Shown piece after piece: positions 26,149 to 37,815 of a stretch of 64,000 nt of DNA. This stretch comes from Voacanga thouarsii. Its lineage: Eukaryota; Streptophyta; Magnoliopsida; Gentianales; Apocynaceae. The stretch is taken from contig JANUWF010001060.1 in the NCBI GenBank assembly GCA_026120185.1, forward strand, positions 1,378,001-1,442,000, given 5' to 3'. The position numbers were made by a program, and so were the translations under genes. Numbering within the stretch: the stretch's first letter is position 1; every line of letters begins with the position of its first letter. Under the pieces are notes generated by a model. The model ran no database searches. It saw only the letters and a program-made list of their open reading frames with translations, and was not told the DNA's origin.

Positions 26149-28173
26149 TGATGGGTTCGAAAGAAACAGAGAGCATGCTACTGGGTACGGGAAAAAAATA
26201 GAGGAAAAAAAACCAAGGCTTAATAGCAGCATGGAAGCGTTTAGACTATACTTGTACGTGCTTTAAACCTCTTAGGTTGTGAAAGAACGAATTGAACTAC
26301 GGGAACAACCTCTTCTTACCCGCTTGATGAAGCTTTCGGTTGAAATCCCGCTAACCTCCTACTTCGCTTTGTTTGCATGAACGCCAAGCTTTTCGGATCA
26401 CGGAATATTCCACTGCCTCAATCCTTGTTGGTGAAACAAAAGGTGAGGAGGAGTGGTCTCAATCCGTCTTGGTTCTATTGCTATTGATTAGCAAAGCACC
26501 AAGAACAACAAGAGAAAGGAGGCTTACGAGAGAGAGTCACATGAGAGAGAGTTAGAAGCTAGGGAAAATTAGGGTTTTTTTTCCTTCCAAGAGGCATGAG
26601 TCTTAAGCAAAAAAATTAGGTCTCTGATCTTTGATAACAATATCCTTCAACATATGATATTTCAAATATCCGAATGTTATCAACAGAGTAAGTTTGGCTT
26701 AAGCCTAAATTCTTCTGAACGGTATCTGGAAAAAATCTTATGGTCCAGGCTATTGGGCCAAAATAATATTTATTATTTTTTTAGACCCAAAAAGCTCAAA
26801 ATAATAAACATTAATTATTTATTTTTTGGGTTTGTAGAAATAATCTAATAAATAATTATTGAGCCCAAATAAACAAAAAATAATTAAATTTTAATTATTT
26901 ATTTCTTAGGCTTATATAAATAACCTAATAAATAATTAAGTATTAATTATTTTTATCTAATTTAAGTCCAGGTTAATTTTTTAATTATTCAAACTAGACC
27001 TAGGCCCTAAATAATTAATTAACCAATTAAACCAGATAATAAATTTCTCTCAACTCATTTTTATTTATTTATTTTTATTCCAATCTAATAATAAATTAGA
27101 CTTCCTGAATAAAATAAAATAAAATAAAATAAAATCCTCTTTAACTGAGACCAATTCCTTAATCCAAAATTAATTAGGACTTACGGGCTATTTCGAGGAC
27201 CAAAAAGATATATCACCTAGACTACTAAAATGATCAAAATACCCCTGCTATATAAATAGAGATATTTTGCATTTTAAATATTTTCTAATATCACCATAAG
27301 AAAATATTGACCCCAAGGACAATGCTGCGTTAGCAAAGTCTCCGACCTACAGGTGAAATGACTAAAATACCCCTCTACACATCGTCGAACATTTAGAGAG
27401 GAAAAAGTGTACTAACACCTCTCTAAATGACATCTACCATCCTTAGACTTCTAGTTCAATGATTCACGACTTTCTGGAGTGTTTCTACTTTCCAAGGGAG
27501 CTACCCTAAAGCAAACATCCAAGTCATGTTTCCTAACGCCTTAGACATTTTAGATCATTCAGACAACCACAAGAGGCGATATTGTGTAGAAACTATCTTG
27601 TATAAGTCTGTCTTAACTAACTAGTTATATATACCCAATATACAAGTATATTGGTTCTACGATAAAGCCTCAACTATAGCATATCAAAGTATATGCTTCC
27701 AGTTTCGTCAGATCATTAACTCATACTCAAGTCGTAGAGTACTAGTCCACGCTATAATAGTAGTAGTCTAAATTTCTACCAAAATAGTACTTTAAGAAAC
27801 TACTACTACAGGTCATGTTCTATGTATTTGAAATATGCTTATATTATAAAGTGAGTGGACTACTCACTGGCCAAAGTAAAGTCATTCCCCATTGGAATTC
27901 ATAATATAATAACCTAAATATGATGAGATTCTCATTCTCATTAATAGGTTAAGAACAAATGTTTATGTATTTAAATAACCCGTGATCCATACCTTACTGT
28001 GAAAGACCGCCATTCATATGGATAACTTATTTAAACACAATGGGTCTTTTCCAAATGAAATTGTGCACAAATAAAAAAGTAAATTCACAAACGATTTCTG
28101 AAAATAAATTCTTTTATTAAAATATTCGATATTTAGATCAAAAACCTAGTCTATGAGGGCATACTTCCCAACA
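26149..28173 (-). mobile_element. Solo copia LTR C inside the MULE transposase gene
   Basis: A 2025 bp uninterrupted LTR, in reverse TGTTGGGAAGTATGCCC... to ...ACCCATCA. It is flanked by a perfect 5 bp target duplication CATTC (26144-26148 and 28174-28178). This is the best reference copy of the family, being free of nested insertions. Near 27114-27135 it holds a short AAAAT repeat. No internal region is attached. Confidence 0.92.
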
Positions 28174-28178
28174 CATTC

Positions 28179-28979
28179 ATGGGGTCAGTGAATAAAAATG
28201 GGGAAATTGTATGTACTATTTAAAAGAGTAAAAATAATTGGTGCAAAAAATGCGATCTGCTAGGTCACAATCAAAGGACATGCAATTCCATGCAGCTTGA
28301 AAGAAGTACACAAGAACAAGGACAAAGACACTCGGAGGCTAGTGACCAACAAATTAATGCATCGCAAGTATCAAAAGCCATTTCATACCTAATATGTTCT
28401 AATGTGCAAGATGGTTAACACAATTAAACTACAACTTCTATGGTACTTGAAAATCAATCTGTGAGTATTTATTTTTTATTTCTTTGATTTCTACTATTAT
28501 TATTGATAGTGTTATATGATGACTTATTTCTCATTAGGTTACTGCTGACGATCCTTGGATGGATAGGTTGAGTTCTAGCTAGCTAAATGATGTTGATGTT
28601 GCCATTCAAACAATGCATCAGTCTTTGAGTGCTCAAAATCAGTCAAGGAACGAGACTTCTCATATTTGCTGTCAACACATTACATGTTTTCCTTGTAAGA
28701 ATAGGACTGGTTACTAAATTTTTTTCAATGCCATTCATAGGCTATACATAATGAAGTTCCTCATTTGGAGTCCCAAAACAGAGTTAAATAAGAGAAGTTG
28801 TCAATTAGGAAGAAAATAAGATGTCATTTTGCCACTAGTTTGGCCATAGTAGGAAAACATGTCCAACTGAAAATGCAAGAAAATGGCATAATGAAATGGG
28901 TTTGGAGAGGTGTTAGGATGATTCTTTGTAAACAATACAATGGTGAACATGTTTGTGTAGAAGAGTCTAAAAATAATTA
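28179..28979 (+). pseudogene. MULE transposase, C-terminal zinc-knuckle tail
   Basis: Resumes after LTR C. About 28228-28290 gives NNWCKKCDLLGHNQRTCN, a CxxC...GHN...C knuckle usual at the C terminus of plant MULE transposases, followed by a Gln/Ser-rich tail. A further knuckle-like segment near 28812-28880 reads, in another frame, CH-stop-FGHSRKTCPTENARKW. Possible introns lie in between (GTGAGT at 28460). The transposase gene ends near the stop at 28978. The tail converges on the zf-GRF gene. Confidence 0.65.
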
Positions 28980-29449
28980 GCAGCAACATGTTTTATGCAT
29001 TTTATGTATGTACATCTAGCATGTGGGTTGGCAAGCATTTATTCTGTAATATAGATGTGCATGCGTATGTGATGTTGTATGGCGTCCAATCTTTTTTGTC
29101 TAAGCCTAAAACTAGGATATAATGCTATAATATGGCAACCCTTTTTTGTCCGTTTTGAGTTTGAATTTTATCTATTGTAATCTTCTTTATAGTTCACACA
29201 CTATATGTAATATAGTTTCATTGCTTTTAAGCTCAATATCCAACAAAATGCAAAGTAACTTCTTGCATTAACAAATTCTGCTATTTTAAATACGAAAATA
29301 CAATAGAAAGTTCTGCTATTTCGAATTCTTACAACCAGTGGATGCATACATAATGAACAAACCAATAAGTTCTTGCATTCACCACCAACACTAAAAAAAC
29401 CTAGTTGTGAATACCAACAACAACAACATAACTAAACAAGAAGAAATTC
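28980..29449. other. Region between the two converging MULE genes
   Basis: AT-rich, no coding frame. By position it holds the 3' ends of the transposase gene (+) and the zf-GRF gene (-). Confidence 0.5.
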
Positions 29450-29871
29450 TTATCCACTAACAACGGAAAGTAGCATTACAAAAAAATAGATTGCAATAAT
29501 GATCCAACAGCTACAAATAACAATTTGACATCTCCTAAGTTGTTTCTTCAAAATTTGATTTTTAGCTTCAATACTTTTCATCCTCCTTAGCAATTCAAGG
29601 ATGACATTCATGCTTCTCTCGCACATAGGTGGGTCAAACCATTAGAAAAAGCCACATCCTCCACCTTCCTGCATTGAGTACACATTCCCATTCCTATGAA
29701 TCTACAAAAGAAGATACAAATTAGAAAGAAGAATAATATACTAACCTTATAATATGTGCAACCCATCAATCATCTTTTTGGGTTTGTATCAGTCCAAGAA
29801 GTGTAAATTTTTGTAGCCTTTCCACAAAAGCAAATGCATCCAATTGCAGCTATTACATCAGAGGAAGACAC
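29450..29871 (-). pseudogene. zf-GRF domain protein gene carried by the MULE, broken
   Basis: In reverse, the likely original start at 29871 now reads GTG. It is followed by SSSDVIAAIGCICFCGKATK, then IYTSWTDTNPKR, a TGA, and LMGCTYYK. A very short possible intron (29745-29702) leads to IHRNGNVYSMQEGGGCGFF, a TAA, and WFDPPMCERS. This is the GRF zinc finger (CxCG...TSWT..NPxRRF.GC...CGFFxW.DPP). A coiled coil (LELLRRMKSIEAKNQILKKQ) and a hydrophobic C-terminal segment (VICSCWIIIAIYFFVMLL) follow, the usual layout of small plant GRF-type membrane-anchored proteins, and it stops at TAA 29452-29450. The start and both internal stops can be explained by single transitions. It lies inside the MULE next to the right terminal repeat and converges with the transposase gene, as mudrB does in maize MuDR. 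Confidence 0.75.
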
Positions 29872-29980
29872 TACGAGACTTGTGTACTCAAAAGTTTTGT
29901 TCCTCCAATCGTGAATGGAATAAGAAAGGGGAAGACTTATTTTGGTGCTATTCAACCCGTATTCTCTTGGGCCACCATTT

Positions 29981-30182
29981 GGTTTCGGTCAATACAAGTG
30001 TTGTGCCAATTTTGCCCTTAATAGGCTCATGTCCAAGCCACGTGAAGCATTCCACCGAATTCCGCTGCATAATGGATGGTTGGGACTTCTTAAAAGGGAG
30101 ATATATAGATTGGGAATCCTAAAAATTGAAAAGAATAGTTGGGACTAAAAAATAGATGTGAGACTATTTATGCAAATTTGTC
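29981..30182 (-). repeat. Right terminal inverted repeat of the MULE
   Basis: Reverse complement matches 6292-6509. Followed by the 9 bp target copy TTTTGATTT (30183-30191). Confidence 0.85.
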
Positions 30183-30191
30183 TTTTGATTT

Positions 30192-33100
30192 TATAGTCTT
30201 TTGCGATTTATTCTACAAAATGAACTAAAAAATCAACCTAAATGGGGGCAATATATTAATTTTCATCACTGCAAGATGAAGATTTTTTCTCCAAAAGTAT
30301 AAAGAGATCAACCACTCAAATCCAATTTCACATTTACACTCAAATTGAACTAAGCCTAAATAATTTATAATTTAAATATAACCAAAATCAAGAGAATGAA
30401 CCAAAATAATTAGAATTAAAATGAAACCAAATCGACCTGAAAAGGGTTATTCACTTCCATAAAAAGAGTTTGAGTTTGAAAAGGGTTTATACACACACTA
30501 TTAGTCTATTCTCAAGAAATTGTAAGCTAGGGTTGACTCAATTTTTCTTTAGGTTTTGGATCTAGGCCTTTCGAGGTTCTTTTGAGTTTGGCCTGAGCAC
30601 TTTTAATTGTAAAAAGTTTTACATTAAATAATAAATGACTTTATAATTATAATTAACATTGATTAATTTGATTTAATATGTTTAATGGTTAACTACATTA
30701 TGAGATTTCGCATTCCGTCCTTCTAATAATAAAAACTACTGACATAGTTTAGGGTTCATTAAATTAAAAAAAGAAAAAGAAAAATGGAGTATTATACTTT
30801 TGCATGGGAAAAAGTCAAAGTTAAAAGCGCTAGCTCAATAAGTCAATGTCGGAAAGCTAAAGGCACCAAACGGAAGAAGTCAAAGTTACGCTTACTAAAT
30901 AAACTTATCAAGGGTGTGTTTATTTTTAAAAAAATATTACTTCAATTTTTATATAAAAATAGACTTAATATAAATAAATTTTTATTTATTAAATATTAAT
31001 AATTTTATTATTCATTCTAAATATCTCATAATACTAATATTTAAATTTATAAATTTTTATAAAATTTTAAATTTTATTTATTTATTTATTTAAATCAAGC
31101 ACTCCCCCAATTGATAAGTTTATATTTTGACTGTAAATAGTTACTTTTACGTCCTTTTGATTCATTAGCCACTTTTATCATTTGTGTTTTTTCATATTTT
31201 TCTTAATAAATAAGTATAGATTCATACCAAACCTCTCATTTTTTATTTTTTTTTAAGGAACATTTTATTCTGTCCTTACCAATCCTCTTTCCATGCAGCA
31301 TAGGGAGCCAAAAGAAATATTATCAATGTGAAAATCTTCCATCTCCTTTTTTTGAAAAGGATAAGTGACATTGATTATAACATCTTCTATTATATAATAT
31401 TTGATTTTTATGTTCATTAACAGTAAAATCAGACTAATTGAATAATTAGTATAAGCACTCCGTCAACATAGCACAATCTAAGTAGGGGATAGAATCAGGA
31501 AGTTAAGATTGAAGAATTAAGTTACATGAAATAACATATTAGAAGACAATATTTTAATTTCTGAAAGAAAATTTTAATTTTTTCGAAGAATCCCTGAATT
31601 TATATCTGCATATGAGGGAACAACATAGTTCAAGAAACAAGCTGGTATTACAAAGAAGCCAAATAACCCATCCAAAAAGCCGGTAGTTATTATACACAAG
31701 TCAAACATTCATTCTTACTAAACATTTGACAATATAACTATAATTCAAATTCGCAAAATAGTCTTACTAAGGTTATATTTTGGAAGAAATTCTATTTAAT
31801 CCAAATCAAAGTTTCAATTTAAAATAATATTAATTTAAATAATTTTTATTTTTAAAAAAATATCATATATTCACAATGTATCATATTTTTTTCTCTCATT
31901 AATTATTGAATCCTACATTTATTTCATATTTAATATACTTTATTAAATTTTAATAAACTTATCTAAATCTAATCTTTACCCAAATACAATCTAAACTATA
32001 AATTTAGAACTAGTTATTTGACCACCATCCCATGCAGTGGTTGAAAATATTTTACAGTTGGTTGAATCACAAATATGATATTCAAGGTTGTATTATATTT
32101 TATCTCTCTTCTCCACACATAGGTCTCGTATGTTCCTTATAGTATTTTCATTTGGACAGTCGAGAAATTTTTAGTTCACACATTAGGTAGTGTATTCCAC
32201 ATTTTCAATCATAGCAATTCTTTGCATAGCCATAGATGACTTTGGCCGGCGGCCAAAAACAAACTTTTCTTGGATTTTGGATTGGTGACCAAGTTTTCAA
32301 GTTTGAACCTATTTTGTCCAACCAATAATCATTGCCTATTGTGCCAAAATTTCTGTTATTCTTGCTGTCACTAAGACTATATCCTTCCACCCTTTTACTT
32401 TTCTTTCTACCCCTCCTCGACTTCCGCCGTACGTGGAGGCCGGAGACAGTGGCCTCGCCATCCTCCAAAATTCCAAATTTTGCTTTAGAGATACTTGCTT
32501 AAATTTAGCTTTTGACTCTTCAAATTTTGTTTGAGAATTCTTATGTTAAATTTGCTAATACCCACATTTACATATTTTACCTTCTAACTTATCTTTGCTG
32601 GTAACAAAAAGAACGGTTTAGTCAAAGACAAATTCATTTCGCCCCCAAAAGGGTGTTTTTTTTTTTTCAAATTTCCTATTTTTTTTAAAAAAAAGTAAAA
32701 TATTTTAAAATATTTTTATAAATTTTACTTTTTACCTCTATATGCCTATCAGTCCTGAGGGTCTCCGGACGTCCGGCCCCAAACCAAAGGCTAAGCAGAC
32801 TACCCGATGCCCAGTGTCCAATCTGGAGCTCATTACTTAATTAGTGTAAATAAGGATAAAATTAGATTTCTTAAATTGGTAAAATAAATTATTAGAAAAC
32901 ATATGTTTTAAGATAGTATTAGAAAGTTTTAAAAAAAATTTAAAGTGATAAAAATTAAAATTTCTAAGAACTTTTTTTGAAAAACTAAATTTATTGTAAT
33001 CGAAATAATACAATTTAAAGAATTTTGAGACATGTCGGCGACCCTAATCTCGTCCTTGTTGACACTTGAGGAATCAATTCCAAGGTCTATTCCTAAGAAT

Positions 33101-33322
33101 TAAAATAGAAAAGAATTGAGGGCTGCTCTTTTTGTGTTAAATATTGTTGGAATGGATTAAAAATGCCGTCGAGCCTGCCATGCTATTTTCGTGGTTTTAA
33201 GGCCACAAATGTCACGATGTAAATAGCATTCGTTTTCTTGCACTTCTAAAATGGCTGCCATTGCATAATTTCACCTTGTATCATATTTCAAAGTCCTCCA
33301 ATATCCAAAGCTAAGCCTCTCA
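30192..33322. other. Intergenic, no gene recognised
   Basis: AT-rich DNA with a short ATTT repeat near 31075-31095. The reverse ORF 32205-32468 (87 codons, basic N-terminus with RRKSRRGRKKSKR) resembles no family I know. A conspicuously GC-rich patch lies at about 32750-32830, in an otherwise very AT-rich region. Beyond that I see nothing to annotate. Confidence 0.55.
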
Positions 33323-33328
33323 TATAAT
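33323..33328 (+). promoter_or_regulatory. Possible TATA element of the IDA-like gene
   Basis: TATAAT about 250 bp before the chosen start codon. The stretch after it (A/G-rich, from about 33340) looks like a 5' UTR. Weak evidence: the motif is common in AT-rich DNA. Confidence 0.3.
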
Positions 33329-33570
33329 CACCCGACAAAGAAAGTTTCTTCTCGTTGAAATTCATATTTACAAATACTCAAATCAACACAAACGGCTTAG
33401 AAACTCTGCTCCTTCTTCTTGATTCTTCCACATTCATACATGTATCATTAAACGAAGAAAAAAACGAGCACGAGCAGCACCAGCTGCAGCAGGAGTATTA
33501 TAAGAACAAGAAGAAGAAGAAGGAGAGGAGGAAAGAAGCAGAAACAGTGCGATTAAACGGGAGAGCTCTG

Positions 33571-33801
33571 ATGAGGTTGGGGATTTCGTTGCTGTTTCTG
33601 ATGCTAGTTGCAGCCATGGTATCAACAGGGCAGAGCACAAGGGTTTTGAGGGACAAGAGGTTTGAAAGTTTATTTGAAGCTCAACTTCCAAGAGGATTTG
33701 TGCCTCCTTCAGCACCATCTCAATGCCATAACAAGCTTGATCCTTTCAGTCAAGGCAAATTCTCGTATTTTCCTCCTCCAGATTTTGTACCTTGCCCATA
33801 A
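33571..33801 (+). CDS. IDA-like (IDL) secreted peptide hormone precursor
   Basis: A 76-codon ORF starting MRLGISLLFLMLVAAMVSTG, a clear N-terminal signal peptide, followed by a short variable region and a C-terminal PIP/EPIP-type motif, LPRGFVPPSAPSQCHN (residues 39-54), then a tail ending FPPPDFVPCP. IDA/IDL precursors are about 70-110 residues. The proline-rich motif PPSAPSxRHN is released as a hydroxylated peptide sensed by HAESA/HSL receptor kinases in abscission, lateral-root emergence and stress responses. Here Cys stands where the Arg/Lys before HN is usual, and 22 residues follow the motif. An in-frame ATG at 33355 would add 72 residues rich in Lys, Glu and Gln ahead of the signal peptide. 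I take that as 5' UTR because it would bury the signal sequence. No intron, as is normal for the family, and no transposon inside. It is the one likely functional gene here. Confidence 0.8.
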   Translation: MRLGISLLFLMLVAAMVSTGQSTRVLRDKRFESLFEAQLPRGFVPPSAPSQCHNKLDPFSQGKFSYFPPPDFVPCP

Positions 33802-35845
33802 CTCATTAGCTTTTCATTTTTCTTCTTCTTTACTACCAAATTGTAGGAGGGTTTTTCATAAATGCTCTCTTTAATTTCTTTTGCAGTACGCTTGACACAA
33901 ACAATTTTTTCCCCTTACATATATATATACATACATATATGCATTCTTATGTAATTTGATTAGAGAGGTTTCCACTTTTTGGGGACAGGGTACAAACTGT
34001 TTTGAAGCATCAAAGTATTCAAAATGTACTGCACTTAGTTAATGTAGTTAATTTTCTTCTTCAAGATGAGAACACATATAATTAATCGTGGCTTTCTTCA
34101 ATCTATTCTTTCTTTTGATTTGGTTCAATGAGCATTCTCCAAGTTTGGGGTGTTTGTTGGATTATTCGGTTTGTAGTTTCTTTTTGTTCGCGTTTGAGAT
34201 CAAATGGTTGAAATATTCAATTTAGAAATGAGTATTTTTGGTTTAATAGTCCAAGTTAAGGATGATGCCACTGAAGTAATAACATGCAATAGCAAACCCA
34301 ACTCATAGTTAGTAACAATACTATGCTTTTCTGGAAATATTTGAAAGAAAAAGTAGAATGCTTCTACTATTGGGGGAAAAAAAAGGTGATAATCTGAGTA
34401 AAAATTCAAATATGTCTAAGGCAAGCCGAATGAAGTAGGGTTTTTATAGCAGGTTGAGTTCAACTGGAATGAGATTAACATTTGAAATTCAATCTGAGTT
34501 AAATCGAAGGGTTTGTTTGTTAATTGAATAAGTACTTAAAAATAATTAATTAAATATTTATTTTATTAAGTGCATTTGATAATGAATTATATTAAGTGTT
34601 TAATTAATTAAGTATTTTTTATAATAGATTTTTATTATCAATTAATTGATTAAGACATATTAAAATCCTATTATAGATTTTAAGTGAAATGAAAATTACT
34701 TAAATCTTGTCTAATTATTAATATTTTTATATTTAATTTAAATTATAAATAAATTATAATTAAAAATAAATTATAATTAATTCAGATTTCAAATTTAATT
34801 TTTACAATTCAATCTTCAATTTTTAGAATACGATATTATTAGATATTCAAGCTTTAATTTTATCAAACCAGCCTTAAGCATCGTTGTTAGTGAAAAGTAT
34901 GAGAATAGATATGAAATTGTGTGAACTAGGCATTCACTTTTCATCAAATATATCATTTTTATTGTTAACAAGAGAAAATCGCATAACTCATTGATAAACC
35001 ATTTTTTAATCGTATTAGACTCTTTAACGATTTCCTAGTACTCCAAATATAGCCACAGCACCTGATTAACAAGGGAAAATTAGTAAGAATTGGGCGGATT
35101 TAACAAATTTTATATTAGATAGAATAGTTTAAATTGTAACTCAATTAGTTCGAAATATTTTCTATTAATTCTCTTAATTTAAATAAAAACTAGAGACAAG
35201 ACAAAAAAGATTAAAAATAATTTGGAAAATACTTCTAAAATTTTTTCTCATAAACAACCTCAATGCCAAGCTAAGACGGAAAGAAGGAAAAAAAAAAACT
35301 AATATCAAAACAATACCGACAACATAGTATTCTTTGGTTGGTTTCTATAAAATTTAATCCGATTCTTAATTCCTAAAATCAATGTCTAATCAATGTTCAA
35401 AAGAATTTAAAAAACCCTACTCATAAAAAAATTCTTTTAATCTAATTATTCGATATAATTGATTTTTGGGTTTGGATCGTACTTTAGAAGCTCCAACTCT
35501 ACCATGTTATGCTGTTGGAGAAAACGCGCCGAACCTCCATGTCATTTGCACTAAGAGCAAGAAACGTGTGGACCTAAAGCGCATTTGGATTATGCTTAAT
35601 CATTAGTCTTTACCCCAGGTCCCCAACTAGTATGAGGTAACGCTTGTTCCACTCTTAGATGTTAATTATTTGAATAACTATTGAACATTATTAATGTACT
35701 TAAATTTTTCAAAACACTAATAATGATGATGGATTCATGCGTGTTAAACTCCGTCATATATTCACTATCAACATATATAGTATGCGACCTATAAAATATA
35801 AGTTATATATAAATTACATAGTAATTTATGATGATTCAATGATTA

Positions 35846-35851
<6 letters not shown>

Positions 35852-35891
<40 letters not shown>
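35852..35891. repeat. (TA)n microsatellite, about 40 bp
   Basis: Uninterrupted alternating T and A. Confidence 0.95.
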
Positions 35892-35894
<3 letters not shown>

Positions 35895-36871
35895 ATTAGA
35901 TTCTTAATTTAACAAGAACAACTATAAGCCTAGGTTAGATGACTGATGAAATCACATATACTTGTCCAAGACTAATCTTTTTATTTATGTCAATCAGTAT
36001 CAATTGCATTATATTGGTGAGGGATCTCCTGCTGTACTGTATGAGAGAGAGAGAGCATTAGTAGTTTATTTAAATATTAAGTAATTAATTTAGTTAAAAA
36101 AATTAAAAGAAATTTAATTATAGTAAAGTATTTAACTTTAAAACAAAATAAATAAGTTAAATATTTAGATAATAGGAAATAAAAAATTAATAGTTAAATA
36201 TATATTATTTTATTGATTATAATCAATTATATAATCGATAGTTATCATTATATTCTCAAGTTAAATATTGTTTAGTTTAAGTATAATTTAGTTCGATTTG
36301 ACTAAAGAAGACTTTATAGAAATTTCAGTTTGATTCTATTTAATACAAATCTTGTGAAACTAAATTTAAAAATAAAACAAAATTTATTCAATTTGTTTCA
36401 GTTTTCAAGTTTTAGTTGAACAAAAATACTCCTAAGATATATAATTTTCTTGTCTTATTTTTGAGATTATGGAATCTTAAAATTCAGAGTTGAATTTTTT
36501 TGTTATTTTGTGGAACAAAATAATTAAATATTATAAATAACTTAAGAATATATATAATAAAACTAATTTTACTATTTTATCTTCGTATATTTTTTATTTT
36601 TGCATTACAATCTAATACAACTTGACATTTATTATTATTGAAGACTTAATTGTAAAAATTACATACTTATAGGGATTAGATTAAATTTATCTTTAACTTT
36701 TTTTACTTTGACAGTTAAAAAACTAACATAATTAGATGAAAGGAGTAATTTGAGAAGAAAATAACATTTTGAAGAACTGAATTAAAATAAGTCTATTGTT
36801 AAAGACTTAATTGAGAAAAATTCAAACTTTACGAGACCAAATTGAAAAACACCCCTTATAACTAATAGGAT

Positions 36872-37005
36872 GAAAGGTAAAAATGCCCTTCAAATTTAGT
36901 TACTTTTGCAATTTTACCTATTATTTTATAAAATACTCAATTATACCCCCTAAATACTAAAACATTTCAATATTACCCTTTTATTAAAAATTTAACAGTT
37001 AACTG
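36872..37005 (-). repeat. Dispersed repeat, inverted relative to 49690-49805
   Basis: The reverse complement shares with 49690-49805 the ordered blocks ATTGAAATRTTTTA, TATAATTGARTATTTTATAAAAT and AAATTTRAARGRYATTTTTACCTTT. No termini are clear, so the element type is unknown. Confidence 0.6.
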
Positions 37006-37639
37006 ACTATTGATATGGACTTTATTGCAAAAAGATAAAGTTTAAAGACTTGTTTAAAAAATTCAAAAATAATAATTCTTTAACTAGAAACCTAAACACA
37101 TGCAACTGAAAAACTCACAATGGACCATATAATGAAAAAGTTGAGCACATAATGACTTGTTAATTGGAGATGCCACCAAATGCAATTATAACTGGTAATA
37201 TAAAAACTATGGTATTTGGCACTAATTAGTGCAAATGACTGCATATAACAAACCAACATTTTACACAGTGGATCTTAACCAAAACCCAATACAACAATTG
37301 TACCAACAGATCATGCAAATTTGGATTTGGGGTCGCGCAAGTTGTGTACGGAACCTATGTGGCAATTTGACAGCCCAGATTAAAAATCACAAGAATCTGA
37401 CATTGAAAAAAGTGGTCGTGTGTCAAAAACTTATTTAGTAGAACAATGTTATTTTGATCATTCTAAAACTTATTTATCAAATAGTGTGTCATATTTATAA
37501 AATTGCGTGTGAAGTTCATGTAATCATGTATGATATTCATGTTGTATGTGATATTAATGTAATCGTACATAGTATTTATAAAATATAGTATTTATGAAAT
37601 AGCATGTACAATGTTTATAAAATGTTTACACTAGTAGCA

Positions 37640-37815
37640 CAAGTTCCGAACACCAACTTCCGCGGCCCTAGATCCTGCAAATTCAATGTACCATAACCTT
37701 TTCTAGAGTTGAGTAGCTTTTTTACCTCCAATTATTCTATTCGATCATTCAACATAACACTTTCTTTCTTCACTTGTTCCAACACTTCTAAGGCTGTAAG
37801 CTGTTGTTAGTTTGT
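37640..37815 (-). pseudogene. Unrecognised coding-like fragment (coiled coil)
   Basis: In reverse it reads LTALEVLEQVKKESVMLNDR, IE, a TAA, LEVKKLLNSRKGYGTLNLQ, DLGPRKLVFGTC. The heptad-like Leu/Val spacing and high Lys/Glu content look like decayed protein-coding sequence, perhaps the coiled-coil tail of a transposon accessory protein. I do not recognise the family. Confidence 0.3.

Larger units (their letters stand above)
6292..30182 (+). mobile_element. Mutator-like element (MULE), heavily nested
   Basis: The termini form a long inverted repeat: 6292-6509 reads GGCAAATTTACATAAGTAG..., and the reverse complement of 29981-30182 reads GACAAATTTGCATAAATAG.... The similarity runs about 200 bp and includes the shared GTGGAATGCTTCACGTG. 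The flanks are TTTTAATTT (6283-6291) and TTTTGATTT (30183-30191), a 9 bp target duplication with one transition, as expected for MULEs. Removing the three first-level insertions and their target duplications leaves about 6.4 kb, a normal size for a coding MULE. It carries a transposase gene (+) in four pieces and a zf-GRF gene (-) converging on it. Both are broken by stops, so the element is dead. Confidence 0.9.
33802..37639. other. Intergenic downstream of the IDA-like gene
   Basis: AT-rich, no gene found. The first few hundred bases should hold the 3' UTR of the IDA-like gene. It contains a long AT microsatellite (35852-35891), a short GA run (36043-36055) and one copy of an inverted dispersed repeat (36872-37005). 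Confidence 0.55.

Noticed and set aside
32205..32468. 87-codon reverse ORF with a basic N terminus
   Set aside because: No recognised domain, no promoter or homologue evidence. Its length is unremarkable for the amount of non-coding DNA here.
33355..33570. Upstream in-frame extension of the IDA-like ORF (72 residues)
   Set aside because: It would place a Lys/Glu/Gln-rich stretch ahead of a clear signal peptide. Composition fits a 5' UTR, so the start at 33571 was chosen.
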